The notes beneath the pieces are model-generated. The model was given only the letters and a program-made list of their open reading frames with translations, did no database searches and was not told the DNA's origin. 59,427 nt of DNA from CAZMVY01 sp964617875 (GTDB taxonomy: Bacteria; Planctomycetota; Phycisphaerae; UBA1845; PWPN01): positions 1-59,427 of the forward strand of contig CAZUAI010000029.1 of assembly GCA_964617875.1 (NCBI GenBank), in the 5' to 3' direction. A program made the translations under genes and the position numbers. Below, piece after piece: positions 16,568-24,771 of this stretch; positions within the stretch are counted from its first letter, which is position 1, and each line of letters opens with the position of its first letter.

Positions 16568-17605
16568 ATGAACCGCCAAGAACTCATCGGCCAGTTGTTC
16601 CCGAAGGGCGTGGACACGCTCTGGTGTCCGCTGCTCACGCACTATATCGTCCGCCACGGACGCGTCACCGTGGATCCGCGGCGGATCGTCGCCCAGATGC
16701 GCAACGTGGTGCCGCACGTGAGCCAGTTCCTCGTTGCCGGATCGACCGGCGACGGCTGGAACCTGGATCCGCAGCAGTTCAACGACCTGCTGCTCTTCAC
16801 GGCACGCGACGCGTATTGGACGATCGACTCGAAGTTCCTCTTCGGCGCGCTGGCCCCCACGACGTCCGACGTCATTCGCCGCGGTCACACGATCATCTCA
16901 AAGCTCGGCGAGGATCGCGTGCCGGGGTTCATCGGGATCGCCGTCTGCCCGCCGGTCAACCCGAAGGCGACGCAGGACGAGATCCGCGAGCACTACGACC
17001 GCATCTGCCACGCGCTGAACGTCCCCATCGCTGTCTACCAGCTTCCGCAGGTCACGGGCTGCCGTATCGAGCCGAAGACTCTGGCCGCCCTGATCGCCTC
17101 GCACCCGAACATCTACCTGTTCAAGGACACGAGCGGCGAGGACACGATCGCGAAGGCCGGCGAGGGCCTGGACGACGTCATCGTCGTCCGCGGCGCCGAG
17201 AGCGACTACGTCGAATCGCTCAAATGCGGGGGCGGCGCGTACGACGGCCTGCTGCTGAGCACGACGAACGTCTTTTCGTACTCGCTGCGCAACCTTGTGG
17301 ACACGGCGGTCGCCGGGGACAGGGAGGCCGCCCTCCGCGCCTCGAAGCGGCTGACGACACTGGTCAAACGCCTCTTCGACGCCGTCGCCGCGTGCCCGTC
17401 CGGCAACGCCTTCTCGAACATGAACCGGGCCGTGGACCACATCATCGCTCACGGTCCGCACTGGGACCGGGTCGAGCCGCCCATGCTCTTCGACGGAAGC
17501 CGGATCACGAAGGACATCCTGGCGGAGGTGGCGGCGATCTTCGACAAGGAGGAAGGGATTCCGGAGCAAGGGTACTTCATTCATCGCTATGTGGGGCTCG
17601 AGTAG
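16568..17605 (+). CDS. DapA/NanA-family aldolase or lyase
   Basis: A 345-residue (beta/alpha)8 protein of the dihydrodipicolinate synthase / N-acetylneuraminate lyase family. The substrate-binding GSTGDGWNL corresponds to the family GTTGE segment, IAVYQLPQVTG carries the catalytic tyrosine, and LFKDTSG contains the Schiff-base lysine. It is longer than classical DapA (about 295), with an extended C-terminus. Its place next to a glycosidase gene suggests sugar-acid catabolism rather than lysine synthesis, which is inference. The ATG at 16568 has no clear ribosome site; translation from a short leader is possible. Confidence 0.82.
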   Translation: MNRQELIGQLFPKGVDTLWCPLLTHYIVRHGRVTVDPRRIVAQMRNVVPHVSQFLVAGSTGDGWNLDPQQFNDLLLFTARDAYWTIDSKFLFGALAPTTSDVIRRGHTIISKLGEDRVPGFIGIAVCPPVNPKATQDEIREHYDRICHALNVPIAVYQLPQVTGCRIEPKTLAALIASHPNIYLFKDTSGEDTIAKAGEGLDDVIVVRGAESDYVESLKCGGGAYDGLLLSTTNVFSYSLRNLVDTAVAGDREAALRASKRLTTLVKRLFDAVAACPSGNAFSNMNRAVDHIIAHGPHWDRVEPPMLFDGSRITKDILAEVAAIFDKEEGIPEQGYFIHRYVGLE

Positions 17606-17641
17606 CCGGGAGCGACAGCCCCGGCACGGAAAGGGATTGAG

Positions 17642-18658
17642 ATGCCTGATCACGTGCGCGTCCGGTCCTCGACGCTTGCGGGCGCCGGCGTGTTGTTCGC
17701 CGTTGCGCTGGCGACGGTCATCGGCTGCGGAACAGACACCCGCCCGCCGGCGTTCGAACTGGCGACCGAGGACTGGGTCTTCCACGGAGTCAGGGGCACG
17801 CGGCTGATCACGACGCACTTTGACGTGCGAACCACGGTCGAAGACGCGCAGGTGGTCCGCGTGCTGCCGGTCTTTCTGGAGAGTTGCCGTCGCCAGTGCG
17901 AGCGGATGGTCCCGCCGCGCACCCGCTCCGAGGAGCGGCTCGCGACCTACATCTTCAATACCCGCTGGCAATGGGAGCGGTTCACCGACGAGTTCGTGCC
18001 CGAGCGGGCGGCGCTGTATCGCAATATCCAGAGCGGCGGCTACACCGACCAGCCGACCGCGGCCTCCGTCCTCTACTGGATCGGCCGCGATCGGACGCTG
18101 GCGGTCGCCGGGCACGAGGCCTGGCACCAGTACGTCGCCCGGCACCTCCCGGCACCGATTCCGGCGTGGCTGAACGAGGGCCTTGCCACGCAACTGGAGT
18201 CCTTCACGTTGCAGGACGGCGTCCCCGTATTTGATCCGCGGAACAACCTTTTTCGCCGCAACTACCTCAGGACGGCGCTCATCGTGAAAGAGAAGGGGCT
18301 TTTCGAGCTGTCCGAGCTGTTGCGGATTCACGCGGGCGACGTGTTTGCATCGCCCGCAAAGTCGAGCGACACGTACTACGCCCAGCTCTGGTCGCTTACC
18401 CTCTTTCTCTTGGACGGCCCGAACAAGGGCTACCGCGACGGTTTCCGCGCGCTGCTTGCCGACGCGGGAACGGAGGCCCTGCGCACCGCCGTCAACGCCT
18501 ACGTTGTCGCCACGCCCGCCGCCGCCGGCCTGAGCCCCGGCGAACTCGTCTTCCGTCGTTACGTCACGGACCGTCTCGACACGTTCAAGGCGGACTACGT
18601 CGAGTTCGCCCGTGACCTGGTCCGCGGCACACCGAAGCCCGGCACGTTCCCCTGGTGA
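17642..18658 (+). CDS. Lipoprotein with gluzincin-type HExxH metallopeptidase motif (DUF1570-like)
   Basis: The N-terminus has a signal peptide and lipobox ending TVIGC (Cys about residue 29), so the mature protein should be lipid-anchored. Around residue 157 it has HEAWHQY, the HExxH zinc site of metallopeptidases. NEGLATQLES follows about 20 residues later and would supply the third ligand, as in the peptidase-MA clan. This arrangement is seen in planctomycete DUF1570 proteins, of unknown substrate. GGGATTGAG precedes the ATG closely. It starts 36 bp after the DapA-like gene, so cotranscription is likely. Confidence 0.75.
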   Translation: MPDHVRVRSSTLAGAGVLFAVALATVIGCGTDTRPPAFELATEDWVFHGVRGTRLITTHFDVRTTVEDAQVVRVLPVFLESCRRQCERMVPPRTRSEERLATYIFNTRWQWERFTDEFVPERAALYRNIQSGGYTDQPTAASVLYWIGRDRTLAVAGHEAWHQYVARHLPAPIPAWLNEGLATQLESFTLQDGVPVFDPRNNLFRRNYLRTALIVKEKGLFELSELLRIHAGDVFASPAKSSDTYYAQLWSLTLFLLDGPNKGYRDGFRALLADAGTEALRTAVNAYVVATPAAAGLSPGELVFRRYVTDRLDTFKADYVEFARDLVRGTPKPGTFPW

Positions 18659-18668
18659 TTCCGTCGGC

Positions 18669-18696
18669 TTGACAGGGCTTCCATGACCGCTAGAAT
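18669..18696 (+). promoter_or_regulatory. Strong sigma-70-type promoter upstream of ispE-spoVG
   Basis: A consensus TTGACA (18669-18674) and TAGAAT (18691-18696) are spaced by 16 bp. The predicted start is near 18703, almost on top of AGGAG (18701-18705). The message would therefore have a very short leader before the ispE start at 18717 or 18732. Confidence 0.6.
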
Positions 18697-18716
18697 CGAC
18701 AGGAGTAAGCATTGTT

Positions 18717-19718
18717 TTGCCGGATGGCACCATGCGCGGCACCAGTGGGCACATCGCGAGAAGCTCTTACTGTGGCGCGCCGGTCCGCCCCCTCTCTTAC
18801 CCGTTAACCCGAAACGAAGAGAAATCGGGGCAGTCTGCCGTCACCGTCTCGGCACCGGCGAAGATCAACTGGGTCCTCGATCTGCTCGAACGGCGGCCGG
18901 ACGGCTACCACGAACTGGAAACGGTCGGCTCGACGATCGGGCTGTGCGACGAATTGGCGGTCTCGCTGCCCGAACCCGCGGAGCGTGCCGGGATCACGCT
19001 GACCTGCGATGACCCGTCCCTGCCGACGGATGGGACCAATCTCGTTCATCAGGCCGCGAGCCTGCTCGCGCGACGGGCGGGCGTCCGGCACGGCGTCGCG
19101 ATCCATCTGACCAAGCGAATCCCCATGGGGGCGGGGTTGGGCGGGGGCAGCTCGGATGCGGCGGCCGCGCTGCGGGGGTTGAATCGTCTGTGGGGCCTGA
19201 ACTGGTCCCCGGCACGGCTCACGCCGATCGCGGCGGCTGTCGGCTCGGATGTGCCGCTTCTGCTGATCGGCGGGGCGGCCGTCGCCCGGGGCCGCGGCGA
19301 GTTTGTCGAGCCTCTTGCGTTCGAGTGGCCCGGCTGGGTCGTCGTGGCCATGCCGGGCATCCACGCCGCGACGCGCGACGTGTATGCCGCCGTCAGGCAG
19401 GACGACCTTCGTGCTGTCTCCGATGCGGCCTCGGCATTTGCCGACGGCGACGCGGCGAGGCGATGGACGGCGATCGAGCTGCTGGATCGGTGCCGCAACG
19501 GGCTGGAGCCGGCGGCGTTCCGGCGGTTCGCGGAGCTGGACGCGTTGCATCAAAGGCTGGAAGGCCGGTTCGGTCGCTCGTGGCGGCTGTGCGGCAGCGG
19601 CTCATCATTCTTCACGGCGTGGGACACGGCGGAGGAAGCGGCGAGTTGTGCGAAGGTCGTCCGTACGGAGTTCGCGATTCGTGCCGAGGCGACCCAACCT
19701 GAGAAAAGCGAGTGGTAA
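18717..19718 (+). CDS. ispE: 4-diphosphocytidyl-2-C-methyl-D-erythritol kinase
   Basis: IspE phosphorylates CDP-methylerythritol in the MEP isoprenoid pathway. The GHMP-kinase core is clear: VSAPAKINWVLDLLERRPDG at the start of the fold, the ATP-binding PMGAGLGGGSSDAA (about residue 135) and the C-terminal LCGSGSSFF motif. The conserved core begins around residue 42, so the N-terminus carries about 40 extra residues. No start codon lies closer: the candidates are TTG at 18717 and ATG at 18732. The gene sits next to spoVG, an adjacency also found in Firmicutes, where ispE and spoVG are close. Confidence 0.9.
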   Translation: MPDGTMRGTSGHIARSSYCGAPVRPLSYPLTRNEEKSGQSAVTVSAPAKINWVLDLLERRPDGYHELETVGSTIGLCDELAVSLPEPAERAGITLTCDDPSLPTDGTNLVHQAASLLARRAGVRHGVAIHLTKRIPMGAGLGGGSSDAAAALRGLNRLWGLNWSPARLTPIAAAVGSDVPLLLIGGAAVARGRGEFVEPLAFEWPGWVVVAMPGIHAATRDVYAAVRQDDLRAVSDAASAFADGDAARRWTAIELLDRCRNGLEPAAFRRFAELDALHQRLEGRFGRSWRLCGSGSSFFTAWDTAEEAASCAKVVRTEFAIRAEATQPEKSEW

Positions 19719-19747
19719 AACAGGAGAGGACTGACCAGGAGACCATC

Positions 19748-20542
19748 ATGGAGATCACCGAAGTCCGAGTAAGGCTGATTCCGAACCGGGGGAGTGGAGA
19801 CCGTCTGCGGGCATTCTGCAGTGTGACGTTTGACGGCGATTTCGTCATCCGCGACCTGAAGGTCATCGAGGGCGTGAACGGCGTCTTCGTGGCGATGCCC
19901 TCGCGGAAGCTGGCCGATCGCTGCCCGCGCTGCAAGGCGAAGAACCACTTGCGCGCGCGGTTCTGCAACGAGTGCGGCGCCAAGCTGAACCGCGAGCGCA
20001 TCCGGAAGGATGCCGAGGGCCGGCCGAAGTACCACGCCGACGTGGCGCACCCGATCAACAGCGGCTGCCGCGAGCGAATTGAGAAGGCGGTGCGCGAGGC
20101 CTACGAAATGGAGAAGGAGAAGGCCAAGGCGCCGGACTACAAGCCCGTCGCGTTCGACGACGACGAATTCAGCGACACGGACTACGACGACCTGATTGCC
20201 GATCTCAAGCGCGAGGCCGCCAAGCGCAGGACCGATCGCGCGGATTCCGAGTCCACCGTGCCGCCGGAGGCGCGGGAAGAGATCCCCGAACGCTCGGAGA
20301 GCGAACCGGAGCCCGATCATTCTCGTCGGAACGGCGGGCCGGACGACTCCGGCCGGGATCGCCCGCGGGAGGACCGCGGCCGACGAGAGCGGTTCCAAGG
20401 CCGGCGCGACGAGCGGCGTGAGGACCGGCCTCCCCCACCGCCCCCGCCGCCCCCACCGGCGCCGTCGGCGCCACCGCGACCATCGAGCGAGAAACTGGAC
20501 GCGGGTTCCGATTCCGACTTCGGCACCGGGATCTTTGAGTAG
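19748..20542 (+). CDS. spoVG: SpoVG-family protein with zinc ribbon inserted in the domain and long disordered tail
   Basis: SpoVG proteins are small (about 90 residues) nucleic-acid-binding regulators. Here MEITEVRVRLI and the strand DGDFVIRDLKVIEG, then GVFVAMPSRK, match SpoVG closely. The family continuation DVAHPINSGCRERIEKAV appears only after a 45-residue insertion. That insertion carries a zinc ribbon (CPRC and CNEC, residues about 59-77). Beyond residue 120 the protein is acidic (DDDEFSDTDYDDL), then arginine/glutamate-rich and proline-rich (a run of ten prolines), ending in an acidic GTGIFE. I chose the ATG at 19748 because AGGAGA lies 6 nt upstream; an earlier in-frame start overlaps ispE. 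It is likely cotranscribed with ispE. Confidence 0.88.
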   Translation: MEITEVRVRLIPNRGSGDRLRAFCSVTFDGDFVIRDLKVIEGVNGVFVAMPSRKLADRCPRCKAKNHLRARFCNECGAKLNRERIRKDAEGRPKYHADVAHPINSGCRERIEKAVREAYEMEKEKAKAPDYKPVAFDDDEFSDTDYDDLIADLKREAAKRRTDRADSESTVPPEAREEIPERSESEPEPDHSRRNGGPDDSGRDRPREDRGRRERFQGRRDERREDRPPPPPPPPPPAPSAPPRPSSEKLDAGSDSDFGTGIFE

Positions 20543-20875
20543 CGTCCGCAAGGCGTCACCGCCGTTCGCAGTCTCTTGGTCGTAGCCCGCCCAAGCGGGC
20601 AGATAGGGCTGATCGTCCCCCGCAGGTCCGCATGCGCGGTCGTAAATGGCGGCGTGTTCTCGGCGTCACTGTAGCGGGAATCAGATTATTGTGGCTTCAC
20701 ATCGATCGCGACGACAACCAGCTCTGGCTGTCGCAATCGCCCCCACTGTGCCATCGCACCGGTTTTCGCGGATTTCCCTGTTCATCACGGCCGGCGCCCG
20801 GTATAATATAATTCGACCGTTGTCTTGCGCTATCAAGACATTGCGATTGGCGCCTTACTTAAAAAGGTGGAGTCC
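20543..20875. other. Intergenic stretch after spoVG, with hairpin and TATAAT box
   Basis: A GCCCGC/GCGGGC hairpin with CCAA loop (20585-20600) follows spoVG and may help end transcription, but it lacks a T-run. A TATAAT box at 20802-20807 is well placed to drive the following secreted-protein gene, although no good -35 element is visible. I see no gene. Confidence 0.4.
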
Positions 20876-23800
20876 ATGAAACGATCGACGAGCAGGGCGA
20901 AAGGAAGCCGGTGGGGGCTCGCTGTGTCGGTGACGATGACCATGGCTGCGTGTGCGTGCTCCGCCCGCGCCCAGGAGTGGCGGGCCTTCTGGGTGGATAC
21001 CTGGGGAGCGGGCATCCTGAATCAGAGCCAGGTGGACACCCTGCTCGGTGTTCCAGGGACGAGCACCAAGGGGCAGATCCGCGACGCGAACTGCAACGCC
21101 GTCGTCGTCGAAGTCCGCCGTCGCGCCGATGTGTGCTACCCATCGGGCATGGGCGAACCGTACATGTCCGGACTGTCGCCGTCGAACTTCAACGCCTTGC
21201 AGGCGGTGATCAACGCCGCCCACGACACCACCGGCGGAAAGAAGCGGATCGACGTGCATTGCTGGCTGGTTACGTTTGCCACCTCTACGGACGGCGGCAC
21301 GCCTTCGGCCGTGTACTATGCGCACAACAACCCGGCCTATCCCGACTTGTACTGGCCCACCCGCGACAACAACGGCGCGGAGACCGGCGACAAGGCGTTC
21401 GATCCCGGGCATCCGTACTGCCTCCAATATCTCGTCAACGTGTGCATGGACCTCGTCACGAACTTCGACATCGACGGGATCCACTACGACTACATCCGCT
21501 TCACGGCGAACAACCAGGGCTACAACCCGACCAGTATCGCGCGGTACAACGCACGCTACGGTCTGAGCGGCCAGCCGGCCCCGACCGACGAGCAGTTCAA
21601 GCAATGGCGCCGCGACCAGGTGAGCTCGCTCGTGCGGCAGGTCTATGCGAGGATCCAGAAGGTCAAGCCGTCGGTCCGGCAGTCCGGGTCGTTTGTGACG
21701 TGGAACCCCTCGCCGGCGTCCTCGACGCGATCGGCCTTCATGGGCACCCGCCCCTACTACGACGTTTACTCCGACTGGGACAGCTGGGTGCAGGAAGGCA
21801 TCGTCGATATGGCCGTGCCCATGACATACTACAACTGGGCCAGCCTGCCGACCGACTACACGCGCTGGATGAACTTCGAGAAGGACCGCAAGGCCAACCG
21901 CCACATGATCGTCGGCCCGGGCATCTACCTGAACTCGCTCAGCAATGCGATCAGCGAGATCCTGATGACGCGCGATGCGTCGCCGGCAGGCAACTACGCC
22001 CACGGCTGGTGCGGCTACTCGTATCGCACGCCGTACAGCGGGGGGACCTGGGCCGGCTTCGCCCCGTCGCTCCTGGCGCAGGTGACGCAGACGTGGGCGG
22101 ACATCCCCGCCATGGCCTGGAAAACGGCACCGACCAAGGGCCACATCATGGGCGTTGTCACCGAGGCCTCGGGGGCCTGGGCGGACCACGCCACCGTGAC
22201 CCTCAGTGGCCCGGAGAGCCGCAGCATGTACGTGGACGGCACCGGCTTCTACGCCTTCATCGACCTAACGCCGGGCACCTACACCGTGACGGCCAGCAAG
22301 GCCGGGTATGCCAACGCCGTCGGCAACGTGACCGTCGCCGTCGGCCAGGTCACCGGCAACATGTACGAACTGAACCTCCTGCTCGGCGGGACCGTGCCCC
22401 CGCAGATCTCGAACGTCCAGGCGGCGGGCATCACCAGCAGCGCCGCCACGATCACCTGGACCACCAGCCAGGCCGCATCGTCGCAGGTCGAGTACGGCAC
22501 GACGGCGGCCTACGGCAGCCTCACGCCGCTCGACGGCAATCCCGTCACATCGCATTCCGTCGGCCTGTCGGGGCTTGCCGCCAACACGCTGTACCACTAC
22601 CGCGTAATCTCGGCCAACGGCAACGGCAGCAGCACCTCCGGCGACTACACGTTCACGACGAGCGGCCCCCCGCAGATCTCCAACGTGCAGGCGACGAACA
22701 TCACGGCGGCCGGCGCGACCATCACGTGGGCCACGAACGCCCCGGCCGACAGCCAGGTGCGGTACGGCCTGACGAGCAGCTACGGCAGCCAGACGACGCT
22801 GGATCCGAACGCCGTGACCTCGCACTCCGTCACGCTGAGCGGGCTGACCGCGAACACGTTGTACCATTACCAGGCGGTGTCCGCGAACGCCTACGGCAGC
22901 GCGCAGTCGGCGGACTACACGTTCACGACCGCCGATCCCGTCACCGAAATCGTCATCGACAACACCGACCCCGGCTGGTCCAACACCTCGCCGTCCGGAA
23001 GCTGGTCGGTGGGAACGAGTTCGGCGGTGCCCAAAATCGGCACCAACTACCTGTATGCCGCCGGGACCGGCAGTGCCGACGAATCGTCGATCACGGTCCG
23101 GTGCCGCTGGACGCCGACCATCACGATGGCCGGCACCTATGACGTCTACGTCTACTATCAGATCGGGGCGAACCGGAACACGGCCGCGCCGTTCAAGGTG
23201 TTCTACAACGGCGGAAGCGTGACCAGCATTCAGAATCAGTACTCGAGCACCCCCAACCTGGGCGGCTGGTTCCTGATCGGACAGGATCTGCCGTTCGCCG
23301 CCGGCACGGCGGGATACGTGCAATGCGCGAACAACTCGACGGACACGAAGTACGTCAGCGCCGACGCCGCGAAGTTCGTCTTCAAGGCCGCCTCGCAGGC
23401 GCCGACGATCACACAGAACCCGACGGCGCAGAACGTCTGCCCCGGCAGCGCCGCCGTGTTCACCGTGGCCGCCAGCGGATCCGGCACGCTGACGTACCAA
23501 TGGCAGAAGAACGGAGGCAACCTCAGCGACGGCGGCCACTACGCCGGCACCGCGACGACGACGCTCACGGTGTCGTCCGCCGACGCCAATGACGCGGCGA
23601 ACTACCGTTGCGTCGTCACAAACGCCGGCGGCAGCGCAACCTCGAACGCGGCCGCGCTCGCGCTGAAGTCCTCGACAACGATTACGCAGTCGCCCTCGGC
23701 CCAGAGCACCTGCCCGGGCGGCACGGCGACCTTCACCGTCGCCGCCGCCGGCGACGGCACGCTGACGTACCAGTGGCAGAAGAACGGCGGCAATCTGAGC

Positions 23801-24430
23801 AACGGCGGGCACTATTCCGGCTGCACGACCGCGACCCTGACCGTGTCCACCGCGGATGCCGGCGACGCGGCCGACTACCGCTGCGTCGTCACGGGCGGTT
23901 GCGGCAGCGCAACCTCGAACGCGGCCGCCCTCACGATCAAGGCAGCGACGGCCATCACCGGGCAACCGCAAGCCCGGACGGTCGCAGTCGGGGCCACGGC
24001 CACGTTTACGGTCGCGGCCACGGGCGACGGCACGCTGTCATACCAGTGGCAGAGGAACGGCACGACCCTGGGGGACGACGGCCACTACGTCGGAACCACC
24101 ACGGCGACGCTGACGATCCTGGCCGTCGGTTCGGCCGATGCGGCCAACTACCGTTGCGTGGTCACCGCCGGCTGCGGCACGGCCACGTCAAACCAGGCGG
24201 CGTTGACCGTGGATGCCGCCGTCGTCGCCGCCGATTTCGACGGCGATGGCGATGTGGACCTGGCCGACTTCGGCTTCCTCCAGATGTGTTTCAGCGGCGC
24301 CAACACCCCGCCGAACCAGCAGGAATGCATCGCGGCGGACATCGATGGCGACACCGATGTGGATCTGGGCGATTTCGCCGTCTACCAGGGCTGCTTCAAC
24401 GGCCCGAACCAGCCGCCGGCGTGCGAATAG
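20876..24430 (+). CDS. Secreted multidomain GHL10-like glycosidase with Fn3, Ig-like and dockerin-like repeats
   Basis: A large exported protein (1184 residues from the ATG at 20876, which has GGTGGAG just upstream). A signal peptide ends near residue 33 (SARAQ). Residues 34-400 resemble the GHL10 family of putative glycosidases (EWRAFWVDTWGAGILN and FDIDGIHYDYIRF). A carboxypeptidase-regulatory-like sandwich spans about 420-500. Two fibronectin-III-like repeats each begin PPQISNVQA (508 and 598), and a golvesin-like module starts at 690. Three Ig-like repeats of about 91 residues begin near 841, 932 and 1024. Two EF-hand/dockerin-like repeats (DFDGDGDVDLADFGF, DIDGDTDVDLGDF) end the protein. 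It is probably a surface polysaccharide-degrading enzyme with calcium-binding anchor repeats. Confidence 0.82.
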   Translation: MKRSTSRAKGSRWGLAVSVTMTMAACACSARAQEWRAFWVDTWGAGILNQSQVDTLLGVPGTSTKGQIRDANCNAVVVEVRRRADVCYPSGMGEPYMSGLSPSNFNALQAVINAAHDTTGGKKRIDVHCWLVTFATSTDGGTPSAVYYAHNNPAYPDLYWPTRDNNGAETGDKAFDPGHPYCLQYLVNVCMDLVTNFDIDGIHYDYIRFTANNQGYNPTSIARYNARYGLSGQPAPTDEQFKQWRRDQVSSLVRQVYARIQKVKPSVRQSGSFVTWNPSPASSTRSAFMGTRPYYDVYSDWDSWVQEGIVDMAVPMTYYNWASLPTDYTRWMNFEKDRKANRHMIVGPGIYLNSLSNAISEILMTRDASPAGNYAHGWCGYSYRTPYSGGTWAGFAPSLLAQVTQTWADIPAMAWKTAPTKGHIMGVVTEASGAWADHATVTLSGPESRSMYVDGTGFYAFIDLTPGTYTVTASKAGYANAVGNVTVAVGQVTGNMYELNLLLGGTVPPQISNVQAAGITSSAATITWTTSQAASSQVEYGTTAAYGSLTPLDGNPVTSHSVGLSGLAANTLYHYRVISANGNGSSTSGDYTFTTSGPPQISNVQATNITAAGATITWATNAPADSQVRYGLTSSYGSQTTLDPNAVTSHSVTLSGLTANTLYHYQAVSANAYGSAQSADYTFTTADPVTEIVIDNTDPGWSNTSPSGSWSVGTSSAVPKIGTNYLYAAGTGSADESSITVRCRWTPTITMAGTYDVYVYYQIGANRNTAAPFKVFYNGGSVTSIQNQYSSTPNLGGWFLIGQDLPFAAGTAGYVQCANNSTDTKYVSADAAKFVFKAASQAPTITQNPTAQNVCPGSAAVFTVAASGSGTLTYQWQKNGGNLSDGGHYAGTATTTLTVSSADANDAANYRCVVTNAGGSATSNAAALALKSSTTITQSPSAQSTCPGGTATFTVAAAGDGTLTYQWQKNGGNLSNGGHYSGCTTATLTVSTADAGDAADYRCVVTGGCGSATSNAAALTIKAATAITGQPQARTVAVGATATFTVAATGDGTLSYQWQRNGTTLGDDGHYVGTTTATLTILAVGSADAANYRCVVTAGCGTATSNQAALTVDAAVVAADFDGDGDVDLADFGFLQMCFSGANTPPNQQECIAADIDGDTDVDLGDFAVYQGCFNGPNQPPACE

Positions 24431-24771
24431 CGGAGTTGGGATTCTGCTGGGATTGAGGAATAGGTGCTGAGGGAGCCGTTCTCGGATGCCGGCGTTTTGG
24501 GGCGCTGCTCTGCGTGTTCACGTGCGTTCCGTGCTCCGGGGGAAGAGGCGTTCGCGGTGGCAAAGAGGACGGGCATCGCCGGCGTGCCGGCCATTCCGGA
24601 GCTGATGCAGAGCCGAATCAGGTAGTCGGGGAATCCCTGCCCGATCCGTGCAGCCACGCCCTGCAGCAGGGACGGGGACCGCGAGTCCTGCTCGCCTGAG
24701 CGACCGGGGTATCGTAGGCTTCCTGCGGACACAGATACGCTTGCACCCGCCGTCGCGGTACTCGACCATCT
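24431..24771. other. Convergent intergenic stretch
   Basis: This lies between the plus-strand multidomain gene and the minus-strand alpha-galactosidase, both of which end here. No ribosome site, domain or clear U-tailed terminator is visible. Short open frames exist on both strands but look like chance. Confidence 0.35.

Noticed and set aside
24382..24732. 116-codon minus-strand frame in the convergent region after the GHL10-like gene
   Set aside because: There is no ribosome site and no recognisable domain, and it overlaps the C-terminus of a well-supported gene.
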